A DNA stretch of 64,000 nt from Nematostella vectensis. Its lineage: Eukaryota; Cnidaria; Anthozoa; Actiniaria; Edwardsiidae. Of this stretch, positions 34,570-46,034 are shown in pieces. The position numbers were made by a program, and so were the translations under genes. A model generated the notes under the pieces. The model saw only the letters and a list, made by a program, of their open reading frames with translations. It did no database searches and was not told the origin of the DNA. The number at the start of each line of letters is the position of its first letter. Positions within the stretch are counted from its first letter, which is position 1. The stretch spans positions 2,606,001-2,670,000 of the forward strand of contig NC_064038.1 in the NCBI RefSeq assembly GCF_932526225.1, written 5' to 3'.

Positions 34570-37557
34570 TCAATGCTAGAACCTCCATTAGAAGCGAGTC
34601 ACCATTGTTAGCCTATTTTGCATGCCTGCACTGCATCATGGGAGTCTTGGAAACACCTTGACAGACAGGCGGACAATCTCCTCCAACAGAATCATAACAG
34701 TTTTTTTATAAGTCTCTTTGCCCCGAAGCCAAACAAAACATTTCCAGGTCCAAGAAACCCAGAATAAGCCTGAAAACAATTTTCAGTCAACGGTAGCTTT
34801 GCTTAACTGGTAGTGTTGGACTTGAAATAGGGGGGGGGGGGGGGGAGGTTTCTGTTTTCAGTCTGTTTTTCTTACAATGTTGCTCAAAAGTAACCAGGAG
34901 TGAAAGGGTTGAAGTGAAATACAGCTATACTTAGTCAGGGTAGACAGTATTGCGGATTTTTTCGATATTCTATGAGATTTTACAAACCTCTCCAGCTTAC
35001 GTCTTTCATTGCATTTTTTATTTTTTCAATGAATATTTAGGCCGGTGAATAGCTTAATAAGCTCTACAAAGAAAAATAGAATCGCCAAATCGCACTTTTT
35101 TTATTTCTATTTATTTTTGCTTTTTGCATGATATTAAAAAAACGGTTTTTCTAAAAAAAACGTTTTTCTTTCTTCGCTTGTTTGATGTCCTGTACACGAT
35201 AAAAGACAATGCGCCCGTGCGTTACGATGCCACGCGCCGACATAGCGAGCCCCAAAGGGACTCAAGACGCCCAAATAGACCTGTATTTTTTTTCACCCTC
35301 TATCTCAGCGAGCTGTGCGTGGCGTAACCGTATTACAGGCCTGGGATCCTGGTTATTGTCCTCCCCATTAATGCGCGGGTTGGAATACCTTGCAAGAGTG
35401 TTGTACAGCATATTCGCCGGAAATATCGGTGCTTGGGGCCTTCGGGTTCTTTACAGCCTTCCGTAAAAGCCTTGTGATGCCATACCGATTGGGTAATCCG
35501 TATGTATGGTATCCGTTTTGTTTTTCAGGTCGGGTTCGATCCCATGCCAATGGCATTTTTTCCTTTTTTTTCCTATTAATTTTTTTTTTTCGTAGAGCTT
35601 AACCCCTCTCACTCCTGCGTAGTTTTCGGAAAAAAAATAAGAAAAAAAAAAACAAGAAAAAAAAACAAAAAAAAAAACAGACCATCCAAACAACCGTATG
35701 ACTTTGGGGGGAGGAGTGTTGACTGGCCCTCCCCCTCGTGAATGTTTCTCCGGATCTCCGGATCAATTCCGTAATGGCATCCATCGGAGTATGGAAATGG
35801 ACCTTGAGGATACAAGCCTGGTATACATCATACATCTAGCAAAATGAGCTTGCTAGATTTACTGATGTCAACATTAGAAGGGGGGAGGGACACTCTTTTC
35901 ATACAGTACAATATTGCAGTTGTTACCTATTATTGAATAAGTGGGTAACATGTCTTTGTTTATCAAACAAGGTCTATTTCTGAGACAAGCAAATTCAAGG
36001 GAGAGCTGTTGAAATAACAGGGGAATGTTGAAGGAAAAACAATTATCTGATTAAAAAACTACTGTAGATTCCTTTGCACGAAGATAATAACAAACATAAT
36101 TTTGATTGTTATTTAGGAGGAACGAGACGAGTTCTACAACATACTATGAAAAGTATGTATTACTCATCTAAATTATACAAGTAAAAAATTCTATTTAAAA
36201 AATTCTGTAAGTAATTAGGTAAATCCTAAAACATGTATAACATGTACAACACACTAAAAACTCCATGGCTATTGACTGTTTTCTACTCACATGTTTTTAC
36301 AGTATATACAATTTCATTCTGGTACATCTTGTGGTCACTGTGCCATCTTCAGGGCTACACCCAAAGCACCTGTGCACTGCACAGGTGTTCCTGATGAAGG
36401 AGGGTAAGGAGGGCAGGAAAAGGTTCTGCGACACCTTGCTTTTATGGACCCCTATGATTCCGAGTTGAGTGTGGCCCCTGTAGATGTTGACAGGTCAACC
36501 TCACAGCCACATGAAAGAAATGCCTAATATCTTATGCTTTACAGTGAGTGTTTTGCAGTCAAGTTGGTTTCTGTTAGTGGGTAAAAATTATTATACATAA
36601 TTGTAATCATGACTATGGTCACACTGTACATATAGAACTGTAAATGAATAGAAAAAAAGTATATATTTCCAGTCAAACTACAGAATTGCATGATAACCTT
36701 GAAAGTATTGAATAAAAGACTGCAAAACCAACATCTTTTGTACTAGTTGCTTAGTTGGTTGAATTGACCACGGGCAATTTTAAGCTGAATTCCTCCTTCC
36801 CCCACTCCCCCACCCCAGAAAAAAAATAATAAAAGAAAACTAAAACTAAAACAAAACCAACAGAGACCCCCTCCAGCTATTTTCTCTTATTTTTTTTTTA
36901 CAGCTATTTAAAGGGGCAGTGCCATGGTAAGTGCTTTCAATAGCTCTCTGAACCTGACACAATGAAATTTAGTAAACTCTAATACTGACTTATGAGCTTT
37001 TGGTACATGTGGGGGACTTAAATTCAAAGAAAATGACCACAAACTGTCAATAAACATAGTTTCTATAAAATATTGCTTTCAATAAAATATTGAATATTAT
37101 TTTAACAAGGTATTGACATCTTTTAAAAAGGTCTACTATTTGTAGGCGATTGAAAGCCTACAATAAACACTGACATGCGCAGTACCATGACGCTGTCCCT
37201 TTAAGTCTTTCATTGCCATAACGCCCTGAGACGCCTGTAAAATATAGGCCCAACTCCAAAACGTCAAAAATGCAAACTAAACATCACCAGACCCGGATAC
37301 TCATAGATTCATCCAAGGCATAGACGACCTGCAAAAGCGCATCTAAGCAATGTAATAGAATTGACTCTTTTGTCAAAATATCAACCTTAATTGCTGACCA
37401 ATTCGTAATAAAATGCTTAAACTTAGAAACATTTCTTACCAAAAAAGACACAAAATTCCGAACTACAAATAGAGACAAGCAAACACAGATCAAGTCACCA
37501 ATAGATACCTTTATTGCGCTCAGTCAGGTCCCATTTTACAGCAATCAGTCACAATAA
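34570..37557. repeat. Array unit U11, twin of U14
   Basis: 2988 bp. B-box 35533-35543, MITE-like element 36908-37204. Variants shared only with U14: a 16-G run at 34830-34845, GGTAGCTTTGCTTAACTGG, CTCTCCAGCTTACG, CGGTTTTTCTAAA, GCCCCAAAGGG, TTGTGATGCC, GGTATCCG, ACCTTGAGGA, TTATACATAA, and the 23-bp deletion at the hairpin (36367-36387). Confidence 0.97.
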
Positions 37558-40500
37558 TCAATGCTAGAACCTCCATTAGAAGCGAGTCACCATTGTTAGC
37601 CTATTTTGCATGCCTGCACTGCATCATGGGAGTCTTGGAAACACCTTGACAGACAGGCGGGCAATCTCCTCCAACAGAATCATAACAGTTTTTTTATAAG
37701 TCTCTTTGCCCCGAAGCCAAACAAAACATTTCCAGGTCCAAGAAACCCAGAATAAGCCTGAAAACAATTTTCAGTCAACGGTAGCTTAGCTTAACTGGTA
37801 GTGTTGGACTTTAAATAGGGGGGGAGGTTTCTGTTTTCAGTCTGTTTTTCTTACAATGTTGCTCAAAAGTAACCAGGAGTGAAAGGGTTGAAGTGAAATA
37901 CAGCTATACTTAGTCAGGGTAGACAGTATTGCGGATTTTTTCGATATTCTATGCGATTTTACAAACCTCTCCCCCTTACGTCTTTCATTGCATTTTTTAT
38001 TTTTTTTTAATGAATATTTAGGCCGGTGAATAGCTTAATAAGCTCTACAAAGAAAAATAGAATCGCCAAATCGCACTTTTTTTATTTCTATTTATTTTTG
38101 CTTTTTGCATGATATTAAAAAAACGGTTCCTAAAAAAAACGTTTTTCTTTCTTCGCTTGTTTGATGTCCTGTACACGATAAAAGACAATGCGCCCGTGCG
38201 TTACGATGCCACGCGCCGACATAGCGAGCCCCCAAGGGACTCAAGACGCCCAAATAGACCTGTATTTTTTTTCACCCTCTATCTCAGCGAGCTGTGCGTG
38301 GCGTAACCGTATTACAGGCCTGGGATCCTGGTTATTGTCCTCCCCATTAATGCGCGGGTTTGAATACCTTGCAAGAGTGTTGTACAGCATATTCGCCGGA
38401 AATATCGGTGCTTGGGGCCTTCGGGTTCTTTACAGCCTTCCGTAAAAGCCTTGTGCTGCCATACCGATTGGGTAATCCGTATGTATGGTTTCCGTTTTGT
38501 TTTTCAGGTCGGGTTCGATCCCATGCCAATGGCATTTTTTTCTTTTTTTTTTCTATTATTTTTTTTTTCGTAGAGCTTAACCCCTCTCACTCCTGCGTAG
38601 TTTTCGGAAAAATAAGAAGAAAAAAAAAAAAAAACAAGAAAAAAAAAAAAAAAAAAAAAAAACAGACCATCCAAACAACCGTCTGACTTTGGGGGGGGGG
38701 GGGGAGTGTTGACTGGCCCTCCCCCTCGTGAATTTTTCTCCGGATCTCCGGATCAATTCCGTAATGGCATCCATCGGAGTATGAAAATGGACCTGGAGGA
38801 TACAAGCCTGGTATACATCATACATCTAGCAAAATGAGCTTGCTAGATTTACTGATGTCAACATTAGAAGGGGGAGGGACACTCTTTTCATACAGTACAA
38901 TATTGCAGTTGTTACCTATTATTGAATAAGTGGGTAACATGTCTTTGTTTATCAAACAAGGTCTATTTCTGAGACAAGCAAATTCAAGGGAGAGCTGTTG
39001 AAATAACAGGGGAATGTTGAAGGAAAAACAATTATCTGATTAAAAAACTACTGTAGATTCCTTTGCACGAAGATAATAACAAACATAATTTTGATTGTTA
39101 TTTAGGAGGAACGAGACGAGTTCTACAACATACTATGAAAAGTATGTATTACTCATCTAAATTATACAAGTAAAAAATTCTATTTAAAAAAAATACTGTA
39201 AGTAATTAGGTAAATCCTAAAACATGTATAACATGTACAACACACTAAAAACTCCATGGCTATTGACTGTTTTCTACTCACATGTTTTTACAGTATATAC
39301 AATTTCATTCTGGTACATCTTGTGGTCACTGTGCCATCTTCAGGGCTACACCCAAAGCACCTGTGCACCCCATCCACCTAAGGGTGTCGGCTGCACAGGT
39401 GTTCCTGATGAAGGAGGGTAAGGAGGGCAGGAAAAGGTTCTGCGACACCTTGCTTTTATGGACCCCTATGATTCCGAGTTGAGTGTGGCCCCTGTAGATG
39501 TTGACAGGTCAACCTCACAGCCACATGAAAGAAATGCCTAATATCTTATGCTTTACAGTGAGTGTTTTGCAGTCAAGTTGGTTTCTGTTAGTGGGTAAAA
39601 ATTATTATAAATAATTGTAATCATGACTATGGTCACACTGTACATATAGAACTGTAAATGAATAGAAAAAAAGTATATATTTCCAGTCTAACTACAGAAT
39701 TGCATGATAACCTTGAAAGTATTGAATAAAAGACTGCAAAATCAACATCTTTTGTACTAGTTGCTTAGTTGGTTGAATTGACCACGGGCAATTTTAAGCT
39801 GAATTCCTCCTTCCCCCACTCCCCCACCCCAGAAAAAAAATAATAAAAGAAAACTAAAACTAAAACAAAACTAACAGAGGCCCCCTCCAGCTATTTTCTC
39901 TTATTTTTTTACAGCTATTTAAAGGGGCAGTGCCATGGTAATTTCTTTCAATAGCTCTCTGAACTTGACACAATGAAATTTAGTAAACTCTAATACTGAC
40001 TTATGAGCTTTTGGTACATGTGGGGGACTTAAATTCAAAGAAAATGACCACAAACTGTCAATAAACATAGTTTCTATAAAATATTGCTTTCAATAAAATA
40101 TTGCATATTATTTTAACAAGGTATTGACAGCTTTTAAAAAGGTCAACTATTTGTAGGCGATTAAAAGCCTACAATAAACACTGACATGCGCAGTACCATG
40201 ACGCTGTCCCTTTAAGTCTTTCATTGCCATAACGCCCTGAGACGCCTGTAAAATATAGGCCCAACTCCATAACGTCAAAAATGCAAACTAAACATCACCA
40301 GACCCGGATACTCATAGATTCATCCAAGGCATAGACGACCTGCAAAAGCGCATCTAAGCAATGTAATAGAATTGACTCTTTTGTCAAAATATCAACCTTA
40401 ATTGCTGACCAATTCGTAATAAAATGCTTAAACTTAGAAACATTTCTTACCAAAAAAGACACAAAATTCCGAACTACAAATAGAGACAAGCAAACACAGA

Positions 40501-40568
40501 TCAAGTCACCAATAGATACCTTTATTGCGCTCAGTCAGGTCCCATTTTACAGCAATCAGTCACAATAA
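37558..40568. repeat. Array unit U12
   Basis: 3011 bp. B-box 38512-38522, MITE-like element 39919-40215. The usual GGGGGGAGGAG after GACTTT has become a run of 14 G at 38691-38704. A-rich tracts near 38621-38662 are expanded. The MITE donor-like site is GGTAATTTC in place of GGTAAGT. GCTCAGTCAGG near 40530 is shared with the end of U11. Confidence 0.97.
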
Positions 40569-41422
40569 TCAATGCTAGAACCTCCATTAGAAGCGAGTCA
40601 CCATTGTTAGCCTATTTTGCATGCCTGCACTGCATCATGGGAGTCTTGGAAACACCTTGACAGACAGGCGGGCAATCTCCTCCAACAGAATCATAACAGT
40701 TTTTCTATAAGTATCTTTGCCCCGAAGCCAAACAAAACATTTCCAGGTCCAAGAAACCCAGAATAAGCCTTAAAACAATTTTCAGTCAACGGTAACTTAG
40801 CTTAACTGGTGGTGTTGGACTTGAAATAGGGGGGGAGGTTTCTGTTTTCAGTCTGTTTTTCTTACAATGTTGCTCAAAAGTAACCAGGAGTGAAAGGGTT
40901 GAAGTGAAATACAGCTATACTTAGTCAGGGTAGACAGTATTGCGGATTTTTTCGATATTCTATGCGATTTTACAAACCTCTCCCCCTTACGTCTTTCCTT
41001 GCATTTTTTATTTTTTTAATTAATATTTAGGCCGGTGAATAGCTTAATAAGCTCTACAAAGAAAAATAGAATCGCCAAATCGCACTTTTTTTATTTCTAT
41101 TTATTTTTGCTTTTTGCATGATATTAAAAAAACGGTTCCTAAAAAAAAACGTTTTTCTTTCTTCGCTTGTTTGATGTCCTGTACACGATAAAAGACAATG
41201 CGCCCGTGCGTTACGATGCCACGCGCCGACATAGCGAGCCCCCAAGGGACTCAAGACGCCCAAATAGACCTGTATTTTTTTCACCCTCTATCTCAGCGAG
41301 CTGTGCGTGGCGTAACCGTATTACAGGCCTGGGATCCTGGTTATTGTCCTCCCCATTAATGCGCGGGTTGGAATACCTTGCAAGAGTGTTGTACAGCATA
41401 TTCGCCGGAAATATCGGTGCTT

Positions 41423-43892
41423 AATAATAATAATAATTAGTTTATTTTTCACTTTCGCAGTCCATGGACTGAATTACAGTGACGGTCAATTACGCATACA
41501 TATAAATATATAATTACCATATAATTTACACATGATATATTGATAATTCACTCCAAGCCTGAGGTTGCAAACTTTACGCTAACAAAATTTCCGAACCTGT
41601 CGGTTTTGGTTGCTAGATTGACATGGTCTTTAGGTCTTAAGTTGTAGTGCGAGGACTGGTTAATTATGCGTTTGTGTATTAGGAGATGGAGTGGATTGTC
41701 AGGAGTGACCTTACGGATAAACTTACTGCATGCTATTTTCCTGCGCTCCTCAAGGGTGGGAATACCAGCCTTGGCAAGCGCGTCCGCATAGGGGATAAAT
41801 GGGAATATGATAGCCAAAGCGCGCCTCTGGATCCGCTCCAGATCTTGCGATAAATATTTTGGAAGGTTGGCAAAGACTACGCATGCGTACTCCAGGATAG
41901 AGCGCACGAGACAGCAGTAAATGCTAACAAGGTCCCCTTGTGGGACACGACTCTTCTTGAGTTGCCTTATTGCGTAAAGGCGCCTGTTAGTTTTCTTCAC
42001 TACGTACTCGCAGTGAGCAGCCCATGTCAGATCGTTGGAAATGTACACGCCGAGTAGCTTAAATGATGTCACTTCCTCAATATAGGTGCCACCGGTGGCA
42101 ATGGGTTGAAGCTCGCAGCTATTGTAGTGAAGAAAGCTTACACGCATCTCCTTGCATTTCGTTGGATTAAGTTGCATGTTGTTATTACTGGCAAATTCTT
42201 GAATATCCGACACAATATACCTCATTATTGATGGTGAATTCCTGGGAATAACTTCCATTACTGTAAGGTCGTCGACAAACTTTGCCCTCAAGCTCCATTT
42301 GTCGACAAGCTCGTTCACCATTACAGCAAATAATATAGGCGCTAATTTTGTGCCTTGTGGGATGCCCCCATTAAGCTTCCTAGGTTGAGATTTAAACGTG
42401 CCTATTTGGACAGACTGCGACCTTTCTAATAGGAAAGCAGCAACCCACCTTACTAAGCTAGAGTGCATGTCAGAACAGGATAACTTAGATAGTAATATCT
42501 TATGATCGATTAAGTCGAAGCCCTTTCTGAAGTCGGCGAAAAAGAAACGAATGGAACAATTACCTCTGTCTAACACTTCGAGGGCTAGATGAAGCAAGAA
42601 GACTAGGGCTTGATCAGTAGATCGCCCTGCAACTGCAAATTGTTTGGTGTCTAGCTTAGGAAGCAATTTCGGCAGCATTCTAGATAACGTGAAGCTTTCT
42701 AGAACTTTAGAAATTTGACATGTTAAGGAAATAGGTCTTAAATCGCTATCTATTGATCTTGGTGGTCTTTGCTTTGGGATGGGAGTGATAGCTGCCGACT
42801 TGAGCAAAGGTGGGAGGTAGCCCTCACGCAACGATGCATTGTAGATCTCTGCAATGACAGGTGCGAGTTCGAAAGAAAAGGTCTTCAATATGATGTTTGG
42901 GATTCCATCGGGGCCTCCTGCTTTCCTCAGCTTGATCGACTGCAAGGCGATACCGGCTTCCCGCGAAGAGACGTACAGGTCAGTTGGAATCTCGGACTCG
43001 TCAACAGGGATCCCACGGATATCATCAGTAGTGAGAGGGACGAAGTCTGAAGTCAGGCTGCAGAAGAAGGTGTTGATTCTTTCGCACAACGATGTAATTG
43101 ACTCAGACTCATTAATGAGTTGACGGAACCATTGACCCTCAGTACTCGAGATACCCGATAGATTTTTAACTTCCTTCCACCATCGCGCGGTATTTGTGTC
43201 CTTCAAGGATTTTACTTTAGTGTCAAAGAATGACCCCTTGCATTGTTTCACCAGCCTCTGGACTTTATTTCTCCATGATTTAAAGAGATCAGATTCCTTC
43301 CCGTATTTTGACAAATATCGCTGGCGTTTTGATATTGCGATCTTAATGGCAGTAGTGAGCCAAGGCTTGTCAGTAGCGTGCATGCGCACTGAGCGCATCG
43401 GAAGGAATTTATCAATCGCTTCCATTATTTTTCTGTAGAACCACTCGAATTTCTCTCTACACGATGTTAAATTATACAGTTCATCCCAGGAGTAAGATGT
43501 TATCCACTGACCAAACGATCGGATACAGCTGGCTCTTGTATCTCGTTTTATAACTACTGTCTTAGTTGGTTTTATGCGTGGACGGTTATTTTCAACTAGG
43601 AAGCAGTAGTGATCACTAGTTCCCAGTTTCGGGAGTTGAATAGGGGTAGATAAGCATTTGGATTTATTGGTGAAACACCAATCGAGTGTTCCAGTATCCC
43701 GCGTTCTTATATTGACGATTTGCACAAGGCCGCAACTTTGTTTCAGGGACGACGCAGAAAACTTAGTAGATGTTGGGTTGAAATCTCCCACGACGCAGAT
43801 CAAGCAATCGGGGTGTTGGAGGAGACAGGCATCCACGACCTGCTGGATGTGGTCACGCAGTCTGTTGTTGTCTTCTGCGCTGGCATGAGGAG
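41423..43892 (-). mobile_element. 5'-truncated LINE of a second lineage, (ATT)n tail
   Basis: About 2470 bp inserted on the minus strand into the target ATCGGTGCTTGGGGCC, with a short GCTT duplication at 41419-41422 and 43893-43896. The 3' end is a 125-bp UTR that finishes in about five ATT repeats (41423-41437 on the plus strand), as in LINEs that end in a microsatellite. The 5' end is cut inside the endonuclease domain, the usual result of incomplete target-primed reverse transcription. The protein differs strongly from that of the U1 LINE (FVDD active site, GIPQGT), so it is a separate family, tentatively CR1/Rex1-like. Confidence 0.93.
41548..43892 (-). pseudogene. LINE ORF2, 5'-truncated: endonuclease remnant plus reverse transcriptase
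   Basis: The frame is open from the insertion edge at 43892 to a TGA at 41548 (about 781 codons); there is no native start codon because the 5' part is missing. Numbering from the GTG at 43836, which is not a real start: the endonuclease remnant has GDFN at 17-20 and SDH at 74-76, and lacks the N-terminal catalytic Asn and Glu. Just upstream the frame still reads HASAEDNNRLRDHIQQ, which fits the preceding endonuclease segment. The reverse transcriptase has LRPISL at 366-371, ADFRKGFD at 434-441, GIPQGT at 491-496 and FVDD at 520-523. No internal stop or frameshift is visible, so the insertion is young, but the protein cannot nick DNA. Confidence 0.9.
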
Positions 43893-46034
43893 GCTTGGGG
43901 CCTTCGGGTTCTTTACAGCCTTCCGTAAAAGCCTTGTGCTGCCATACCGATTGGGTAATCCGTATGTATGGTTTCCGTTTTGTTTTTCAAGTCGGGTTCG
44001 ATCCCATGCCAATGGCATTTTTTTCTTTTTTTTTTCTATTAATTTTTTTTTCGTAGAGCTTAACCCCTCTCACTCCTGCGTAGTTTTCGGAAAAAAAAGA
44101 AGAAAAAAAAAAAACAAGAAAAAAAAAAAAAAAAAGACCATCCAAACAACAGTCTGACTTTGGGGGGAGGAGTGTTGACTGGCCCTCCCCCTCGTGAATT
44201 TTTCTCCGGATCTCCGGATCAATTCCGTAATGGCATCCATCGGAGTATGGAAATGGACCTGGAGGATACAAGCCTGGTATACATCATACATCTAGCAAAA
44301 TGAGCTTGCTAGATTTACTGATGTCAACATTAGAAGGGGGAGGGACACTCTTTTCATACAGTACAATATTGCAGTTGTTACCTATTATTGAATAAGTGGG
44401 TAACATGTCTTTGTTTATCAAACAAGGTCTATTTCTGAGACAAGCAAATTCAAGGGAGAGCTGTTGAAATAACAGGGGAATGTTGAAGGAAAAACAATTA
44501 TCTGATTAAAAAACTACTGTAGATTCCTTTGCACGAAGATAATAACAAACATAATTTTGATTGTTATTTAGGAGGAACGAGACGAGTTCTACAACATACT
44601 ATGAAAAGTATGTATTACTCATCTAAATTATACAAGTAAAAAATTCTATTTAAAAAAAATACTGTAAGTAATTAGGTAAATCCTAAAACATGTATAACAT
44701 GTACAACACACTAAAAACTCCATGGCTATTGACTGTTTTCTACTCACATGTTTTTACAGTATATACAATTTCATTCTGGTACATCTTGTGGTCACTGTGC
44801 CATCTTCAGGGCTACACCCAAAGCACCTGTGCACCCCATCCACCTAAGGGTGTCGGCTGCACAGGTGTTCCTGATGAAGGAGGGTAAGGAGGGCAGGAAA
44901 AGGTTCTGCGACACCTTGCTTTTATGGACCCCTATGATTCCGAGTTGAGTGTGGCCCCTGTAGATGTTGACAGGTCAACCTCACAGCCACATGAAAGAAA
45001 TGCCTAATATCTTATGCTTTACAGTGAGTGTTTTGCAGTCAAGTTGGTTTCTGTTAGTGGGTAAAAATTATTATAAATAATTGTAATCATGACTATGGTC
45101 ACACTGTACATATAGAACTGTAAATGAATAGAAAAAAAGTATATATTTCCAGTCAAACTACAGAATTGCATGATAACCTTGAAAGTATTGAATAAAAGAC
45201 TGCAAAACCAACATCTTTTGTACTAGTTGCTTAGTTGGTTGAATTGACCACGGGCAATTTTAAGCCGAATTCCTCCTTCCCCCACTCCCCCACCCCAGAA
45301 AAAAAATAATAAAAGAAAACTAAAACTAAACCAAAACTAACAGAGGCCCCCTCCAGCTATTTTCTCTTATTTTTTTACAGCTATTTAAAGGGGCAGTGCC
45401 ATGGTAAGTTCTTTCAATAGCTCTCTGAACCTGACACAATGAAATTTAGTAAACTCTAATACTGACTTATGAGCTTTTGGTACATGTGGGGGACTTAAAT
45501 TCAAAGAAAATGACCACAAACTGTCAATAAACATAGTTTCTATAAAATATTGCTTTCAATAAAATATTGCATATTATTTTAACAAGGTATTGACAGCTTT
45601 TAAAAAGGTCAACTATTTGTAGGCGATTAAAAGCCTACAATAAACATTGACATGCGCAGTACCATGACGCTGTCCCTTTAAGTCTTTCATTGCCATAACG
45701 CCCTGAGACGCCTGTAAAATATAGGCCCAACTCCAAAACGTCAAAAATGCAAACTAAACATCACCAGACCCGGATACTCATAGATTCATCCAAGGCATAG
45801 ACGACCTGCAAAAGCGCATCTAAGCAATGTAATAGAATTGAATCTTTTTTCAAAATATCAACCTTAATTGCTGACCAATTCGTAATAAAATGCTTAAACT
45901 TAGAAACATTTCTTACCAAAAAAGACACAAAATTCCGAACTACAAATAGAGACAAGCAAACACAGATCAAGTCACCAATAGATACCTTTATTGCGCTCCG
46001 TCAGGTCCCATTTTACAGCAATCAGTCACAATAA

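Larger units (their letters stand above)
40569..46034. repeat. Array unit U13, split by a truncated LINE
   Basis: Unit sequence occupies 40569-41422 and 43893-46034. B-box 43995-44005, preceded by CAAGTCGGG instead of CAGGTCGGG; MITE-like element 45385-45681. The left part has many private changes (TTTTTCTATAAGTATC, CTGGTGGTG, TTTAATTAATATT). The right part carries the U10 variants AAACCAAAACTAACAGAG and GAATCTTTTTTC. Confidence 0.95.

Noticed and set aside
42769-43438. Plus-strand ORFs of 80-93 codons within the U13 LINE
   Set aside because: They are antisense to the intact reverse transcriptase frame and resemble no known protein.
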